Below, in pieces: positions 1-8,669 of a DNA stretch of 24,334 bases. The stretch's first letter is position 1. Each line of letters starts with the position of its first letter. Source of the stretch: Thermoplasmatota archaeon (lineage in GTDB: Archaea; Thermoplasmatota; Thermoplasmata; Thermoplasmatales; GCA-001856825); contig JAMCQR010000044.1 in assembly GCA_023379555.1 (NCBI GenBank), positions 1 through 24,334 of the forward strand, given 5' to 3'. The notes under the pieces were generated by a model. That model worked only from the letters and a program-made list of their open reading frames with translations. It searched no databases and was not told the DNA's origin. Made by a program: the position numbers and the translations under genes.

Positions 1-3000
1 TGGTAGGCAGTGCCGTTGATGTAGAGGGTAGCGTTTACAGGGTATACTGTTACTACAAAATACCCCTCGTTGTTGTGCAAGAAAGTTACCGGATAGCTCA
101 GGTTGTAACCATTCACCGTTAAAGACTCCGTGGTCTCGTTGTACCCCGGCATCGACAGAATGGTGTATCCCGATATCGGAGCAATGGAATAGGAGTAAGT
201 TCCGTTTGGCACCAGGAACGTTATGTTACTCGAGGAAGACGATTTGGTTGTTCCATTAAGTGTCACGGACCAGGAGACACCGCTGGGCAGACCATTCTCA
301 GTGAAGGTTATTCCGTAAAATTTGGGCTCAAGCGTAATGTTCAAGTACAAATATTCGAAAGGCGAGACGTCAACGGTAGTAAAATAGCTGACATAGCCTG
401 GAGATGAGACCGCGAGAGTATAGTTTCCAATAAACTCAGGTACACTCGCGCTAGTAGCGAAATACGTTTCATTGTTTATTTCAATACTGGATGGGGTATT
501 TACCTTGACATTTATACAGCCCGTAGGAGTGAGCTTTACTACCCCGTAGTAGGACAGATAGATGACATATGTTTCATTTGAGACTGTTTTCACATTGAAT
601 GTCGTGAAGTAGACTGAGTTCCCTGCCATTACTGCGCTATCTACAATTGATGTATTTCCATAATACGTAGTGTTGATTGCAGTCGGAATTTGTCTGGTAG
701 TGTTGTAGATGAATATGGAAGAGGAATTGCCATTTGACTCGTAACCAGACAAAACGATATCTCTGCCTTGCCACGTGACCGTATCCATATATTCAGACGA
801 AGGGAAGAGGGCGGAAATATCTTTAATACCCATATCGGGGTTGTAAAGGACAGTAAACTGCCTCATATTGTCGACGCCTGTTATGATCGCAGTCGTACCA
901 TTTGAAGATATGAAATCAGATGAAGGAGACCATTCATTTCCAGTCATTCCCACAAAGAACCCGCTTGGCATGAGTTGCGAGATGTCGTGGAATGACTTGT
1001 TCTGGAGGTAGAAGATTCCAATATCTGTGCCGTCCGATAAGACAAATCCTTGGTAAGAAGAAAGGTATCCTCCAGAATAGCGATCGTACCATCCGTTTGA
1101 TGGAGTAAAAGAAGATGGAAGATAAGAAGAGAGATCGGTAAATCTGCCTCCATCGATCACTCCAAAGTATGCAGAATCAACACCCCCTCCTATAAAGCCG
1201 AATGCACTTGAGTTCATTTCAAATATTTCCGAAATCATCGAGGAACCGGCCTTCCAGGTTGCAGGGAAGAGAGTGGAATAATTTGTAAATATGCCTGTCG
1301 AAATATTGTAATAATATATACCAGGTCTATCCGGTGAGGCCGATCCACCTACCAGGAATCCAGTACCGAAAGGAACCGCAGAATCTGCAGTTCCTGAATA
1401 ATCAGGGGATTGGAGTCTTTGCCCTTCATCTGATGTCACGTTAAGCAGACCAACCGTGCCTCCGGCATATAGAATATACCCTCTGTTATAGGCAATCTGG
1501 GTTGACCAGAACATTCCATTCATGGAGGATGAGACGTTTCTGTAGACCGCCCTTACCGACTGGTCAAACTGAACGGTGATTGATGATGTCGGGGATGAGT
1601 TCAGAGGGTAGAAATTATTCGAGGGGTAATAGATTGAATAGTCAGTAGCCACAGGTAAAACGTAGATGCCACTCGTACTGGGGGAAAGGGTAAGTGATCC
1701 GTTTCCCATAATGCTGTAACTCCTTCCATTAGCAAATATATTCCATTCAGTTCCTACAGGAAGGTTTTTTTCTTTGACTGTTAGGAAAATCTGCATATTG
1801 CTTTGCATATTGCTGAAGTTGAAGAAATAGACGCCTCCTCCAGTGGCGGTAAGGGAGAGTTTCTCCCCCTCCCAGTCTATAGTGTTGTTTCCTTGATTGA
1901 TGCAGATTGAGAAATATCCCGATAGATTCTCTTGTATACCGTTTACAGCTACCGTAGTATTGGGCGGTATGTAACCGGTTAGAAGAGGTTTATTCAAAGT
2001 GAAGTTGAGATTGAATAAAGAAGGATCATACCATACTCCGGAGCCCAGCGTCGTTATGTAGGGCACATCACCGTAAACTTCAAACGACGTCACAGCAACC
2101 GTAGGTAGATTATAGTTCAGATTTAACCAGGTCTTGCCAAGATCGAATGATGTGTATACGCCGTAACCAGAGGTGAAGACCAATGCCAGTCCGGACGACG
2201 TGTTCAGGAACGAAATTTCCGTATTAGGAACTACCCAATTCCATGGTGATAAACCCTCGACACCAGCGTAGGAGAAACTCTTCCCCCCGTCTAAGCTCAG
2301 CACTGCGCCGAAGTATCCACCCCCGGGAGCAGACCTCTCTATTCCTGCAATAATAGAGTGGTTAAATGGGTCTAAAGAGAAGCTTAGAAGAGGGGCTCTG
2401 CTTACTAGGTCCCAGATGTGACCGTAGTCATCCGAAACGAGTACCCCTGTGGAATTCAGGACATAAATTTCCTTACCTTCCGAATCGCCAAGTTGAATCT
2501 CGTATACATCCTTCGGTGAGCCGTTCAGAACGTTCCAGGAGAGACCTGAATCGTGAGAAACGAATAAACCCAGGTTACCTGCGTAGTATACGGTGTCATT
2601 TGACGTAAATGCAAATCCAGCAGGCTCCAAAGCCTGGAAGTTATCTACTCCCGTCTGATTTATGGATGGCAGTTGATAAGTTAGACCTCCGTTGAGTGAT
2701 ATTGCCATATAACCTGCAGCGTACAGAATTATAGAGTTGTCATAAGGATCGGTAACCGCAATCCCTCCTTCTGCCCTCAGACCGGGAGTGCCGGGCGGCA
2801 ACTGATTCCTGATATCCATTCCTGACCAAGCTGTGCCATTATTATGCGTCATATAAGGTCCAAAATCGCCGAGAGTGACAAGCGCATTCTCACCGCTTAC
2901 AGCGACGCCAAAACTGAGGGAGGAAGACCTGTTGTTGAGGGCAGTCCAAGTCTGGCCGTTATCAGTTGACTTGAAAAGACCCTGGTCCGACCCCACGTAC

Positions 3001-4625
3001 ACGTTGCCATTCAGAGAATCTACTTCGATATCCCTGGTATCTGCAACGAGACCTGAGTGTATGAAGTGGAGACCTCCGTCATAGGACACTTCAACTCCCA
3101 AATCTCCTCCGACATAGATGATGCTGGAATTGACCGGGTCGTAAGCAACGAATTGTGGGGCATAGTTCGTGTCTATAGTATAATTCACTTGGGTCATGTT
3201 AACCTGTGTCCAGGAAAATCCACCGTTCAAAGACTTAAAGAGGCCGGGATAGCTGTACCCCGCAAATTCCTGATAGTACTGAATGGAATAATTCGAAGGG
3301 TCAACGGCAAAATGGACCGAACCCGAAGCGGGAAAGTTTCCTGTGAGATTGAAAGATCTTCCATTGTTGTTAGATATATATGTTGACACAATACTCCCAT
3401 TCAAGACAGCGATTTCCGTGCTCTTTCCTGGCGCTACTATGCATGCCCCGACTATCTGTCCGATCCGAATGGAAAAAACAACACTCCAGCTTGACCCGAA
3501 GTTTGATGAAACTATGATCGAATTTGGCGTGGAAGCATAAAGAAGGTTGGATGAACCGTTATAATGGAGATAGTTCCCCCCTTGTAGATACGTTACCTGC
3601 CAGCTGGCTCCACCATTGATACTCTTGTATATGGCACCAGTGTCATTAACTCCACCGCTTAGGAATCCGTCAGCAGAAACAACAACATCGGAAGTATTCT
3701 CTGGGAACACCGCTATACCTTCAATCTTAGTGAAGTGAGGGTTGATCCCCAGGTCGACTGATGACCAGGTCTTTCCTCCGTCTTTAGATTTGAATACCCC
3801 TCCATGCCCCTCAACTGCAGAAGAACCCGATCCAGCATAAATAACAGAATTATTGAAGGGAGAAAAGCCAATGGAATCTACTACTCCCGATCCATTTCCT
3901 GAATAAGATGTAGTTGAGCCCGAGCTCAATGAAAACGGTAAGTTAGAAGGCCCCAGATTTTTCCATCCTTCTACCAGTTTGACAATCCCCTGGCTTGCAT
4001 TCGAAAAGGTAGAGTTGCCGAGGGTAGAGCTGTCAAGAAGAACCGATGTCTTGGTCTGGTTCTGAACTATCGGTTGAAAGATCAGGTAGTACAGTGTTGT
4101 CTGTGGAAATTCATCCAAGAAAGCACCAACCCCGAATATCCTAATCATATCTGGAACTGGAGTCGAGAATGAAAAAGTCATTTTCTGTGACGCAACGTCA
4201 TTCACGGTACCGCTAAAAGAAAGTACCTTAGAGTCGTATGAAAAGGTCTGATTCAAACCTTCAAATGTACCCATGTCATTGGTGTAGACGGGAATGTAAA
4301 CGGGCTGAAGATAAGAACCGTTGAAATCACCCAGCCAGATTGACCGATTTGCGTAAGACGGTGCACCTCCAACTCCTTGACCGCTGTGCAAAATTCCAGA
4401 TGTTTCTCCTGCAGATAAATTGACAGCAGGATTGTTTTCATACGCTGAAGCTATGCTTCCATCAGGCGTTCCGTTAACTCCAGTCTTTACGGTTTCTTTT
4501 AGCAGGTGAGGCGCATCAGCCACGAATGCACCAGCAAATGAAGAAGAGGTAATGACCAACGCAAGAACGATCAACAGCCGAAGAACTCTAAACTTTCTAT
4601 AGTGCCCCAACAAAGCTGCCTTCAT
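1..4625 (-). CDS. Giant secreted beta-propeller surface protein (C-terminus outside window)
   Basis: An uninterrupted frame of 1541 codons runs off the left edge, so the C-terminus is missing. Residues 1 to about 35 form a signal peptide (basic start, hydrophobic stretch about 16-27). Residues about 279-830 carry roughly 13 Asp-box (BNR) motifs of the type SxDxGxTW, such as [16 protein letters not shown] and SFDLGKTW, about 45 residues apart, which implies one or more beta-propellers. Residues about 1000-1330 hold a second, different repeat block. The motif GLPxGxxW occurs twice: KNLPVGTEW near 950 and NGLPSGVSW near 1440. PEGA-like beta modules lie near 1340-1400 and at the visible end. NxS/T sequons are abundant, as expected of an archaeal surface glycoprotein. 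Asp boxes alone do not show glycosidase activity, and no catalytic set is seen. A role in envelope or extracellular binding is inference. The ATG at 4625 is the only good start and directly precedes the signal peptide. Confidence 0.85.
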   Translation of the reverse strand, partial: MKAALLGHYRKFRVLRLLIVLALVITSSSFAGAFVADAPHLLKETVKTGVNGTPDGSIASAYENNPAVNLSAGETSGILHSGQGVGGAPSYANRSIWLGDFNGSYLQPVYIPVYTNDMGTFEGLNQTFSYDSKVLSFSGTVNDVASQKMTFSFSTPVPDMIRIFGVGAFLDEFPQTTLYYLIFQPIVQNQTKTSVLLDSSTLGNSTFSNASQGIVKLVEGWKNLGPSNLPFSLSSGSTTSYSGNGSGVVDSIGFSPFNNSVIYAGSGSSAVEGHGGVFKSKDGGKTWSSVDLGINPHFTKIEGIAVFPENTSDVVVSADGFLSGGVNDTGAIYKSINGGASWQVTYLQGGNYLHYNGSSNLLYASTPNSIIVSSNFGSSWSVVFSIRIGQIVGACIVAPGKSTEIAVLNGSIVSTYISNNNGRSFNLTGNFPASGSVHFAVDPSNYSIQYYQEFAGYSYPGLFKSLNGGFSWTQVNMTQVNYTIDTNYAPQFVAYDPVNSSIIYVGGDLGVEVSYDGGLHFIHSGLVADTRDIEVDSLNGNVYVGSDQGLFKSTDNGQTWTALNNRSSSLSFGVAVSGENALVTLGDFGPYMTHNNGTAWSGMDIRNQLPPGTPGLRAEGGIAVTDPYDNSIILYAAGYMAISLNGGLTYQLPSINQTGVDNFQALEPAGFAFTSNDTVYYAGNLGLFVSHDSGLSWNVLNGSPKDVYEIQLGDSEGKEIYVLNSTGVLVSDDYGHIWDLVSRAPLLSFSLDPFNHSIIAGIERSAPGGGYFGAVLSLDGGKSFSYAGVEGLSPWNWVVPNTEISFLNTSSGLALVFTSGYGVYTSFDLGKTWLNLNYNLPTVAVTSFEVYGDVPYITTLGSGVWYDPSLFNLNFTLNKPLLTGYIPPNTTVAVNGIQENLSGYFSICINQGNNTIDWEGEKLSLTATGGGVYFFNFSNMQSNMQIFLTVKEKNLPVGTEWNIFANGRSYSIMGNGSLTLSPSTSGIYVLPVATDYSIYYPSNNFYPLNSSPTSSITVQFDQSVRAVYRNVSSSMNGMFWSTQIAYNRGYILYAGGTVGLLNVTSDEGQRLQSPDYSGTADSAVPFGTGFLVGGSASPDRPGIYYYNISTGIFTNYSTLFPATWKAGSSMISEIFEMNSSAFGFIGGGVDSAYFGVIDGGRFTDLSSYLPSSFTPSNGWYDRYSGGYLSSYQGFVLSDGTDIGIFYLQNKSFHDISQLMPSGFFVGMTGNEWSPSSDFISSNGTTAIITGVDNMRQFTVLYNPDMGIKDISALFPSSEYMDTVTWQGRDIVLSGYESNGNSSSIFIYNTTRQIPTAINTTYYGNTSIVDSAVMAGNSVYFTTFNVKTVSNETYVIYLSYYGVVKLTPTGCINVKVNTPSSIEINNETYFATSASVPEFIGNYTLAVSSPGYVSYFTTVDVSPFEYLYLNITLEPKFYGITFTENGLPSGVSWSVTLNGTTKSSSSSNITFLVPNGTYSYSIAPISGYTILSMPGYNETTESLTVNGYNLSYPVTFLHNNEGYFVVTVYPVNATLYINGTAY

Positions 4626-4642
4626 TTGAGATCAGGACCTAA

Positions 4643-4651
4643 ATTAATATA
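4643..4651 (-). promoter_or_regulatory. TATA box of the giant surface protein gene
   Basis: On the minus strand the element reads TTATATTAA, centred about 23 bases before the ATG. That spacing fits a leaderless archaeal transcript. A second AT-rich element, CTATTTATA at 4661-4669, is too far away for a leaderless start but could serve a short leader. Confidence 0.5.
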
Positions 4652-4728
4652 AGCTCTGGGTATAAATAGTGAATCTACCGTATAGGTCTGGAATTTCGCA
4701 ATTGAGGATTACAAAATGATGAGAACGA

Positions 4729-4735
4729 TTATATT
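4729..4735 (+). promoter_or_regulatory. TATA box of the 4756 gene
   Basis: TTATATT is centred 24 bases ahead of the ATG at 4756 and only 15 bases ahead of the ATG at 4747. The spacing used elsewhere in this window therefore favours the later start. Confidence 0.4.
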
Positions 4736-4755
4736 CCAAGAGCGAGATGATATGC

Positions 4756-5103
4756 ATGATGGACGATAATGGATTGAAAACAATCAGTAGGGAGGCAAGG
4801 GATGAATACATAAGACTGGCACTGGCCGTTACAAAGACCGCCAGGGAACTGAAGAAACCACTGTCTGAACTGGGCGTTGATGAGCTGGGCGTTCATCTGG
4901 AAGAGATGAGGGAGGCTGCTCCATTCATTGACAGTCTTCCAAAGAAGACCATAGCTGATGTTGTTGAAGAGGAAAGATCACCTGAGGGTGAGATGACCCA
5001 GGAAGAGTTGAACGGAATGGTCGTGACTGTAGTGCAGAACGTTGTTGTTCAGGTGGGGTTCCTGATCCACAACATTCTCACGGGTGATCTTGAAGACCTT
5101 TAA
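4756..5103 (+). CDS. Small helical protein of unknown family, paralogue of the 6522-6888 gene
   Basis: I do not recognise this protein (115 residues, or 118 from the ATG at 4747). It is acidic, looks all-helical and has no signal peptide or membrane segment. The start at 4756 is preferred because the TATA box lies 24 bases upstream. Its first half aligns without gaps over 56 residues to the broken gene at 6522-6888. Shared positions include S-x-E-x-x-x-x-Y-[IL]-[RK]-L at the start and P-x-I-x-x-LP-x-x-T at the end of the block. The C-terminal 30 residues are valine- and leucine-rich amphipathic sequence in both. It stands alone on the plus strand with no downstream partner. Codon use is richer in G and C than in the genes to the right of 7 kb. 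Function unknown. Confidence 0.7.
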   Translation: MMDDNGLKTISREARDEYIRLALAVTKTARELKKPLSELGVDELGVHLEEMREAAPFIDSLPKKTIADVVEEERSPEGEMTQEELNGMVVTVVQNVVVQVGFLIHNILTGDLEDL

Positions 5104-5437
5104 AATCTCGGACTGAGGCTTGAGTAGAGATTACGGTGGAAGGATGGGAGAGCATGGAGGTTGAAGGGGAGTGAATGAGCAACAGGGGCTTCCCTCCGGC
5201 CAGACCTCTTGTATATCACCGTTGGATGGTCCACTGGCGAAGTCACTTCGCCTGGCGCTGGCGGTTGCTGCAGAGCCAGCAATGTCTGGGGGACATCCGA
5301 CGTTCGGGAGGGAGGGCACAGTCGCCCCCTTCCAATTTCAGGGCAAACGGAAGAGTGCTGAAGGAGTTGATGCTGGTCGTATATTGCTTCTACGGTATTC
5401 GTCTCCCGAATGAGTGAAGGGTGCCAGTGGCGGTGTC
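5104..5437. other. G+C-rich stretch with no recognisable gene
   Basis: Several overlapping frames of 60-113 codons are open on both strands, but none resembles a protein I know and none has a TATA box at the expected distance. The stretch is the most G+C-rich in the window. It contains the hairpin GGCGAA-GTCAC-TTCGCC at 5236-5252. It may be the remnant of an inserted or decayed gene. I see nothing further. Confidence 0.5.
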
Positions 5438-5901
5438 TCAAATATGTTTCATCATAGTTATTGCTGCGTCCCGATACCCCATCTTCAGGTACATATTTCT
5501 CGCTGTGGAGTTGAACCCGAAGACGTTTAGCTGGATTCCCCCCCTGCTCCTTCTTTCCTGGCGGTTCTATCGAGCTCCCTCATTGCCTCCTTTCCGTAGC
5601 CCTTGCCCCATTGATTCTCATCGATTAATATGTCCCAGAGGTATGCCTCCTTCATGCCTTTGTCCCTGATCTCGTACCATATGGTCCCGACAGCATCATT
5701 GCCGTTCATGATATGCATTATGTGATGCCCCTCCGTCGAGAGACCATTTGGAATGAATTTCCTGACCTCCATCTCCGCTTCTTCGAAAGTTATGTCATCC
5801 CTGAGGAAGCCCGCTCTCCCCATGTCCCTGATCCACGACTCGACTGAATATCTCCAGTAATCAGGGAACTCTTTTTCAGTGACAGGCTCGAAATGTATCA
5901 T
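5438..5901 (-). pseudogene. GNAT N-acetyltransferase, frameshifted
   Basis: The N-terminal 120 or so residues read as a GNAT acyl-CoA acetyltransferase: a start MIHFEPVTEKEF, a strand region around HHIMHIMNGNDAVGTIW, and the acetyl-CoA-binding motif A as QWGKGYGKEAM. The frame then ends early after a run of seven G (5538-5544 on the plus strand is CCCCCCC). The expected C-terminus, LNVFGFNSTARNMYLKMGY, follows at once in another frame and stops at 5438-5440. One extra G would restore a protein of about 154 residues, the usual size of the family. The break may be real or a homopolymer error. The ATG at 5901 is chosen over 5925 because a TTTTAA box lies 27 bases upstream and because the family begins this way. 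Substrate unknown. Confidence 0.8.
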
Positions 5902-5924
5902 CCGGCATCGATAATCCCTTCGCA

Positions 5925-5930
5925 TTAAAA
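5925..5930 (-). promoter_or_regulatory. Weak TATA box of the GNAT gene
   Basis: TTTTAA on the minus strand is centred 27 bases before the preferred ATG at 5901. It is short, so support is modest. Confidence 0.3.
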
Positions 5931-6019
5931 GGAATCACGCAAACGGATGGCGGGACTGTTTCATCGACAGGTAGCATGCCATAGACAATCAAACCATGTG
6001 CTGACTGTTCCCGGTCATC

Positions 6020-6066
6020 AAAAAAATGAATGGAGAAGTGGTCAGATTTCAGTTATCCACTTCTCC
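6020..6066 (-). terminator. Hairpin plus T-run terminator
   Basis: The arms GGAGAAGTGG (6032-6041) and CCACTTCTCC (6057-6066) are perfectly complementary over 10 bp with a 15-base loop. Read on the minus strand, the hairpin is followed after five bases by seven T (6020-6026). The stem includes the last codons of the 6042-6518 gene and its stop codon lies in the loop, so this terminates the minus-strand pair of small genes. Confidence 0.7.
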
Positions 6067-6518
6067 GGATTGTTTATTATCTCCGGCACCAGTGATTCCA
6101 CCATTCTCCTGAAATTCCCCGGAGTCAATTTCCCCTCAGGAGAGGAACTCACCATTTCGGCGGGGAATCGTATGAAACCTATCACATCAGAATACGACGC
6201 CAGAACTACCTTCTTCCTTTCCCTGCCGTCCATCCGCATCCTGACGTCTGAAAAATTGATCCTCCTCAGGTCGATATACTCCCCCTTCTGGTAAGCAAAC
6301 TCGTCCATGATAGGAAAGGTGAAGAAGTAGAATGATTCACCGTCCGAATCAATGCCCCTCACTATTGCAACCTTCGTCCCCTCGGGAATCTGCAGCATGA
6401 GCTCTGCAAGCTGGACCGACCATCCGACTGCTATGTCCCTCTTAGTTCTATCTGGAACGATTCCCGCAGGATTCAGTCCCCCGTCCAGAGGTAATTCCTT
6501 CCTCTCAGCCCCATCCAT
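6042..6518 (-). CDS. Conserved-looking hypothetical protein, 158 residues
   Basis: I do not recognise the family. The protein is soluble, with no signal peptide or membrane segment. Alternating hydrophobic segments such as KVAIVRGID, SFYFFTFPI and KKVVLASYSDVIGFIRF suggest an alpha/beta or beta-rich fold. The start ATG lies three bases after the stop of the preceding gene (6522-6888), so the two are surely cotranscribed and may work together. The gene ends inside a strong hairpin terminator. It shares the higher G+C content of the 4.75-6.9 kb stretch. There is no trace of a second copy beside the other paralogue at 4756. Confidence 0.7.
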   Translation of the reverse strand: MDGAERKELPLDGGLNPAGIVPDRTKRDIAVGWSVQLAELMLQIPEGTKVAIVRGIDSDGESFYFFTFPIMDEFAYQKGEYIDLRRINFSDVRMRMDGRERKKVVLASYSDVIGFIRFPAEMVSSSPEGKLTPGNFRRMVESLVPEIINNPEKWITEI

Positions 6519-6521
6519 CGC

Positions 6522-6888
6522 TCATCCCTTCCTCTGAGCTTCCCTGATTAGTATCAGGTGCTGTACCATCATCTCCAGTGAATGCAGTGCATCGTGGAGT
6601 ACGTCGACCAACACCTCGTAGACGTCCTCCCTGTTGAACATTGATTCCGGGTCGAGGCCCTTCTGGGTCCTCCAGGGGAGTTCCCTTATGCTGGGTACCA
6701 CTTCCTCCAGCGTCTTGATGCTTTCAAACAGTGTTTTCAGGTCATCATCCTTCACTCCCCTCCCAATGATCCCTTCTATGATGTCATTGGAATACCAGAG
6801 CTTGAGGTATCTGCCCGTGCATCTCCGCACTCATGTCCCTGGGATTCAGTCCTCCCTGTTCCCTCTCCTCATCTATGAGCCTCTTCAT
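6522..6888 (-). pseudogene. Paralogue of the 4756 gene with an internal frameshift
   Basis: Downstream of a GTG at 6830 there is an open frame of 102 codons. Upstream, a second frame starts at the ATG at 6888 and reads MKRLIDEEREQGG into MSAEMHG, then runs into a stop at about 6788. Comparison with the 4756 protein shows that MSAEMHG (upstream frame) and RYLKL (downstream frame) together match ISREARDEYIRL, and the match then continues gaplessly to ELPWRT. Dropping one base near 6813-6816 would give about 121 residues, close to the 115-118 of the paralogue. The break is either a real mutation or a sequence error; programmed frameshifting is a less likely third option. If translation starts at the GTG, the product is a shortened 102-residue protein. 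It is followed after three bases by the 6042-6518 gene. Function unknown. Confidence 0.65.
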
Positions 6889-6970
6889 CGCATCCAGATA
6901 GGAGATGAATGGAAGACCTCAAAGGTGCCCTAACACACGAGGGTGTTGATAGAGAAACTCGAGATACCTA

Positions 6971-7174
6971 TTATGCAAAAGAGCGGGAGTTAGAGCTTAA
7001 TTTTATTGCCAGTAGCTTTGCGACTCGCGTCACTTTGTTGAGAGTGCTATAGTCGATGTCGTATATATTTACGAAATGCGTTTTCAGAATAACCACTTCG
7101 TGCCCTGTTGACAATGGAAGATGATCGAGGAAGCTGAATGTCGAGTCGTTCTCATACAGAATTTCGGTCTTCAC
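6971..7174 (-). CDS. Small hypothetical protein or gene remnant
   Basis: This frame of 67 codons can start at a GTG at 7174. It has protein-like composition (for example HEVVILKTHFVNIYDI and LNKVTRVAKLLAIKL) but I do not recognise it. The open frame continues upstream for 18 more codons, to a stop near 7230. That stretch, including DGHIAQIIQVQGKI, also looks like protein, yet contains no ATG, GTG or TTG. This suggests the C-terminal remnant of a longer gene. No clear ribosome binding site precedes the GTG. It lies downstream of the MFS gene on the same strand, about 106 bases away. Confidence 0.4.
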   Translation of the reverse strand: MKTEILYENDSTFSFLDHLPLSTGHEVVILKTHFVNIYDIDYSTLNKVTRVAKLLAIKLSSNSRSFA

Positions 7175-7280
7175 CGAATGATTGGCAATCTTCCCTTGAA
7201 CCTGAATTATCTGTGCGATGTGACCATCTGATTAAGTGCCAAAATACGCAGAGTTCAATTATTCTAATGAAAATCTGAAC

Positions 7281-8450
7281 CTACGAGCCTGGAACTTCCT
7301 TAGATTTTGAGATGAAGAACAACGGTAAGAGTGCGAGACCGATTGCACCCAATATTATCCAACCATAATCCGGACCTATCCCATGAGTGAATAGTGTAAA
7401 TAAGAAAGGAGAGACCGAGCCAATTGCTATTCCCACAAAATTCACAAACGATATAGCAAAGGGGATCATTGACTTTTCACGAACGTGCTGCACGGCCAAA
7501 ACGTATAGAGCAGAAAACCCAGAAACGACTGTAAATCCCGCCAAGGCAACGATGGCAGTGGTCAGTGCGAAAGTCCTGCCGAACGGAACCATCATGAATG
7601 CAAGACCTCCTATAACCATAGTGATGTAGGTGTACGGTCTTCTGGTCTTTGGGTTGGAAATATAGTGGCCAGCAACTATGCCTGCGGGGAATCCAATTAG
7701 CAAGAACACAAAATCAACCAATCCGGCTTCTGAAGATGCAAAATATAGAAAATTTTCGCCGAAGTATACCAGAAACTGCGCACCGACCGTTTCAACGAAC
7801 ATTGCTATAACGGTGCCAATCGGAAGAAGCCACAGGTACTTGTTTTTCAAGATGGTGAAAATCTTCTCGTAAAATCCAGTAGATTCTGCCTTCACTTCGT
7901 CTTGTCCTCTGAGCACAATGAGATTTTCTATACTTATTGCTATGACCAACATTCCACCCAGAATTAGGCCTGTTTGCCAACCAAGTGCTTTATCGACGAA
8001 CACCCATCCAAAAGCACCTACTGCTCCGCCGAGATTGAAGGCTCCGTTGTAGATTCCAACTTGGAGGCCATAAGATTCTGGGGGAGAAATGTCTCTAAGA
8101 ATGCTAAGTCCGGGTGAAAAGAAGAGGGCAGATCCGCTACCCGCAATGAATCTTCCCACAACGAGCTCTAAAAGATTCATAGAGAGCCCAGAAAATATAG
8201 CACCTGCACCAAGTAAGACGAGACCAATGAATGCTATTTTTCTAGAGCCGATCTTGGACGCCAATGCCCCTCCCACCAGCTGAAGCGCTGAGAGACCGAT
8301 GTAGAAGGATGTGGTGGCAATCCCCAACTGAACCAGTTGCAGACCGAGGTCTTTGGATATGGCCGTCAGACCTGGGGCTATGTCAAACCAATTTAGAGCA
8401 TAAAGAGCCCTTGCAAAGTGTACCGAGGTTGCCTTTAGCCTGTAACCCAA
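7281..8450 (-). CDS. Major facilitator superfamily transporter
   Basis: The 389-residue protein has about 12 hydrophobic segments in two groups of six, separated by a charged central loop around residues 185-205 (RGQDEVKAESTGFYEK). This is the size and topology of an MFS secondary transporter in the cytoplasmic membrane. The loop after helix 2 reads GGALASKIGSRK, a form of MFS motif A (GxLaDrxGrk), and a glycine-rich GRFIAGSGSALFF segment follows at helix 4. The substrate cannot be told. The start is a TTG at 8450, the only usable start after an in-frame stop, preceded by a strong purine-rich Shine-Dalgarno (GGAG five bases away). This differs from the leaderless pattern of most neighbours. 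The gene is divergent from the 8670 gene, with 219 bases between them. Confidence 0.85.
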   Translation of the reverse strand: MGYRLKATSVHFARALYALNWFDIAPGLTAISKDLGLQLVQLGIATTSFYIGLSALQLVGGALASKIGSRKIAFIGLVLLGAGAIFSGLSMNLLELVVGRFIAGSGSALFFSPGLSILRDISPPESYGLQVGIYNGAFNLGGAVGAFGWVFVDKALGWQTGLILGGMLVIAISIENLIVLRGQDEVKAESTGFYEKIFTILKNKYLWLLPIGTVIAMFVETVGAQFLVYFGENFLYFASSEAGLVDFVFLLIGFPAGIVAGHYISNPKTRRPYTYITMVIGGLAFMMVPFGRTFALTTAIVALAGFTVVSGFSALYVLAVQHVREKSMIPFAISFVNFVGIAIGSVSPFLFTLFTHGIGPDYGWIILGAIGLALLPLFFISKSKEVPGS

Positions 8451-8455
8451 ACTAT

Positions 8456-8464
8456 CTCCCTCCC
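8456..8464 (-). promoter_or_regulatory. Ribosome binding site deciding the TTG start of the MFS gene
   Basis: The minus strand reads GGGAGGGAGATAGT-TTG. A GGAG core sits five bases before the TTG, and an in-frame stop eight codons upstream leaves no other start. Confidence 0.6.
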
Positions 8465-8641
8465 CGCGATTCTATGGCTTTTTTACAGAACTGATTCTGA
8501 ATATGTAGGAATACAAGCACTCGAGGTACTTTCCGGACTTCCAAATAGTCGTGGGTTCCACAATCGATAATTCCGCTTTGAATATGAGGATTGTTTAGCA
8601 AATGACTTCCGTTAAGGGACTGGAAGGTGCTGGGGAGCGAA

Positions 8642-8650
8642 CTTTTTAAG
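8642..8650 (+). promoter_or_regulatory. TATA box of the 8670 gene
   Basis: CTTTTTAAG is centred 24 bases before the ATG at 8670, consistent with a leaderless transcript. Confidence 0.55.
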
Positions 8651-8669
8651 AAAGGAAATATGTTCAAAC

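Noticed and set aside
2366..3540. Several plus-strand open frames of 65-109 codons within the left 4.6 kb
   Set aside because: They lie opposite the continuous minus-strand surface-protein frame, whose Asp-box repeats and signal peptide are unmistakable. They are shadows.
2100..3790. Sialidase or glycosidase call for the Asp-box repeats
   Set aside because: Asp boxes occur in many non-catalytic propellers, and no conserved catalytic arginine/tyrosine set was found.
5100..5441. Overlapping open frames of 62-113 codons on both strands
   Set aside because: High G+C keeps several frames open at once; none resembles a known protein and none has start signals.
6786..6888. Separate small gene of 34 codons ahead of the 6522 frame
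   Set aside because: Its end aligns with the 4756 paralogue as the N-terminal part of the broken gene, so it is better explained as the same gene in another frame.
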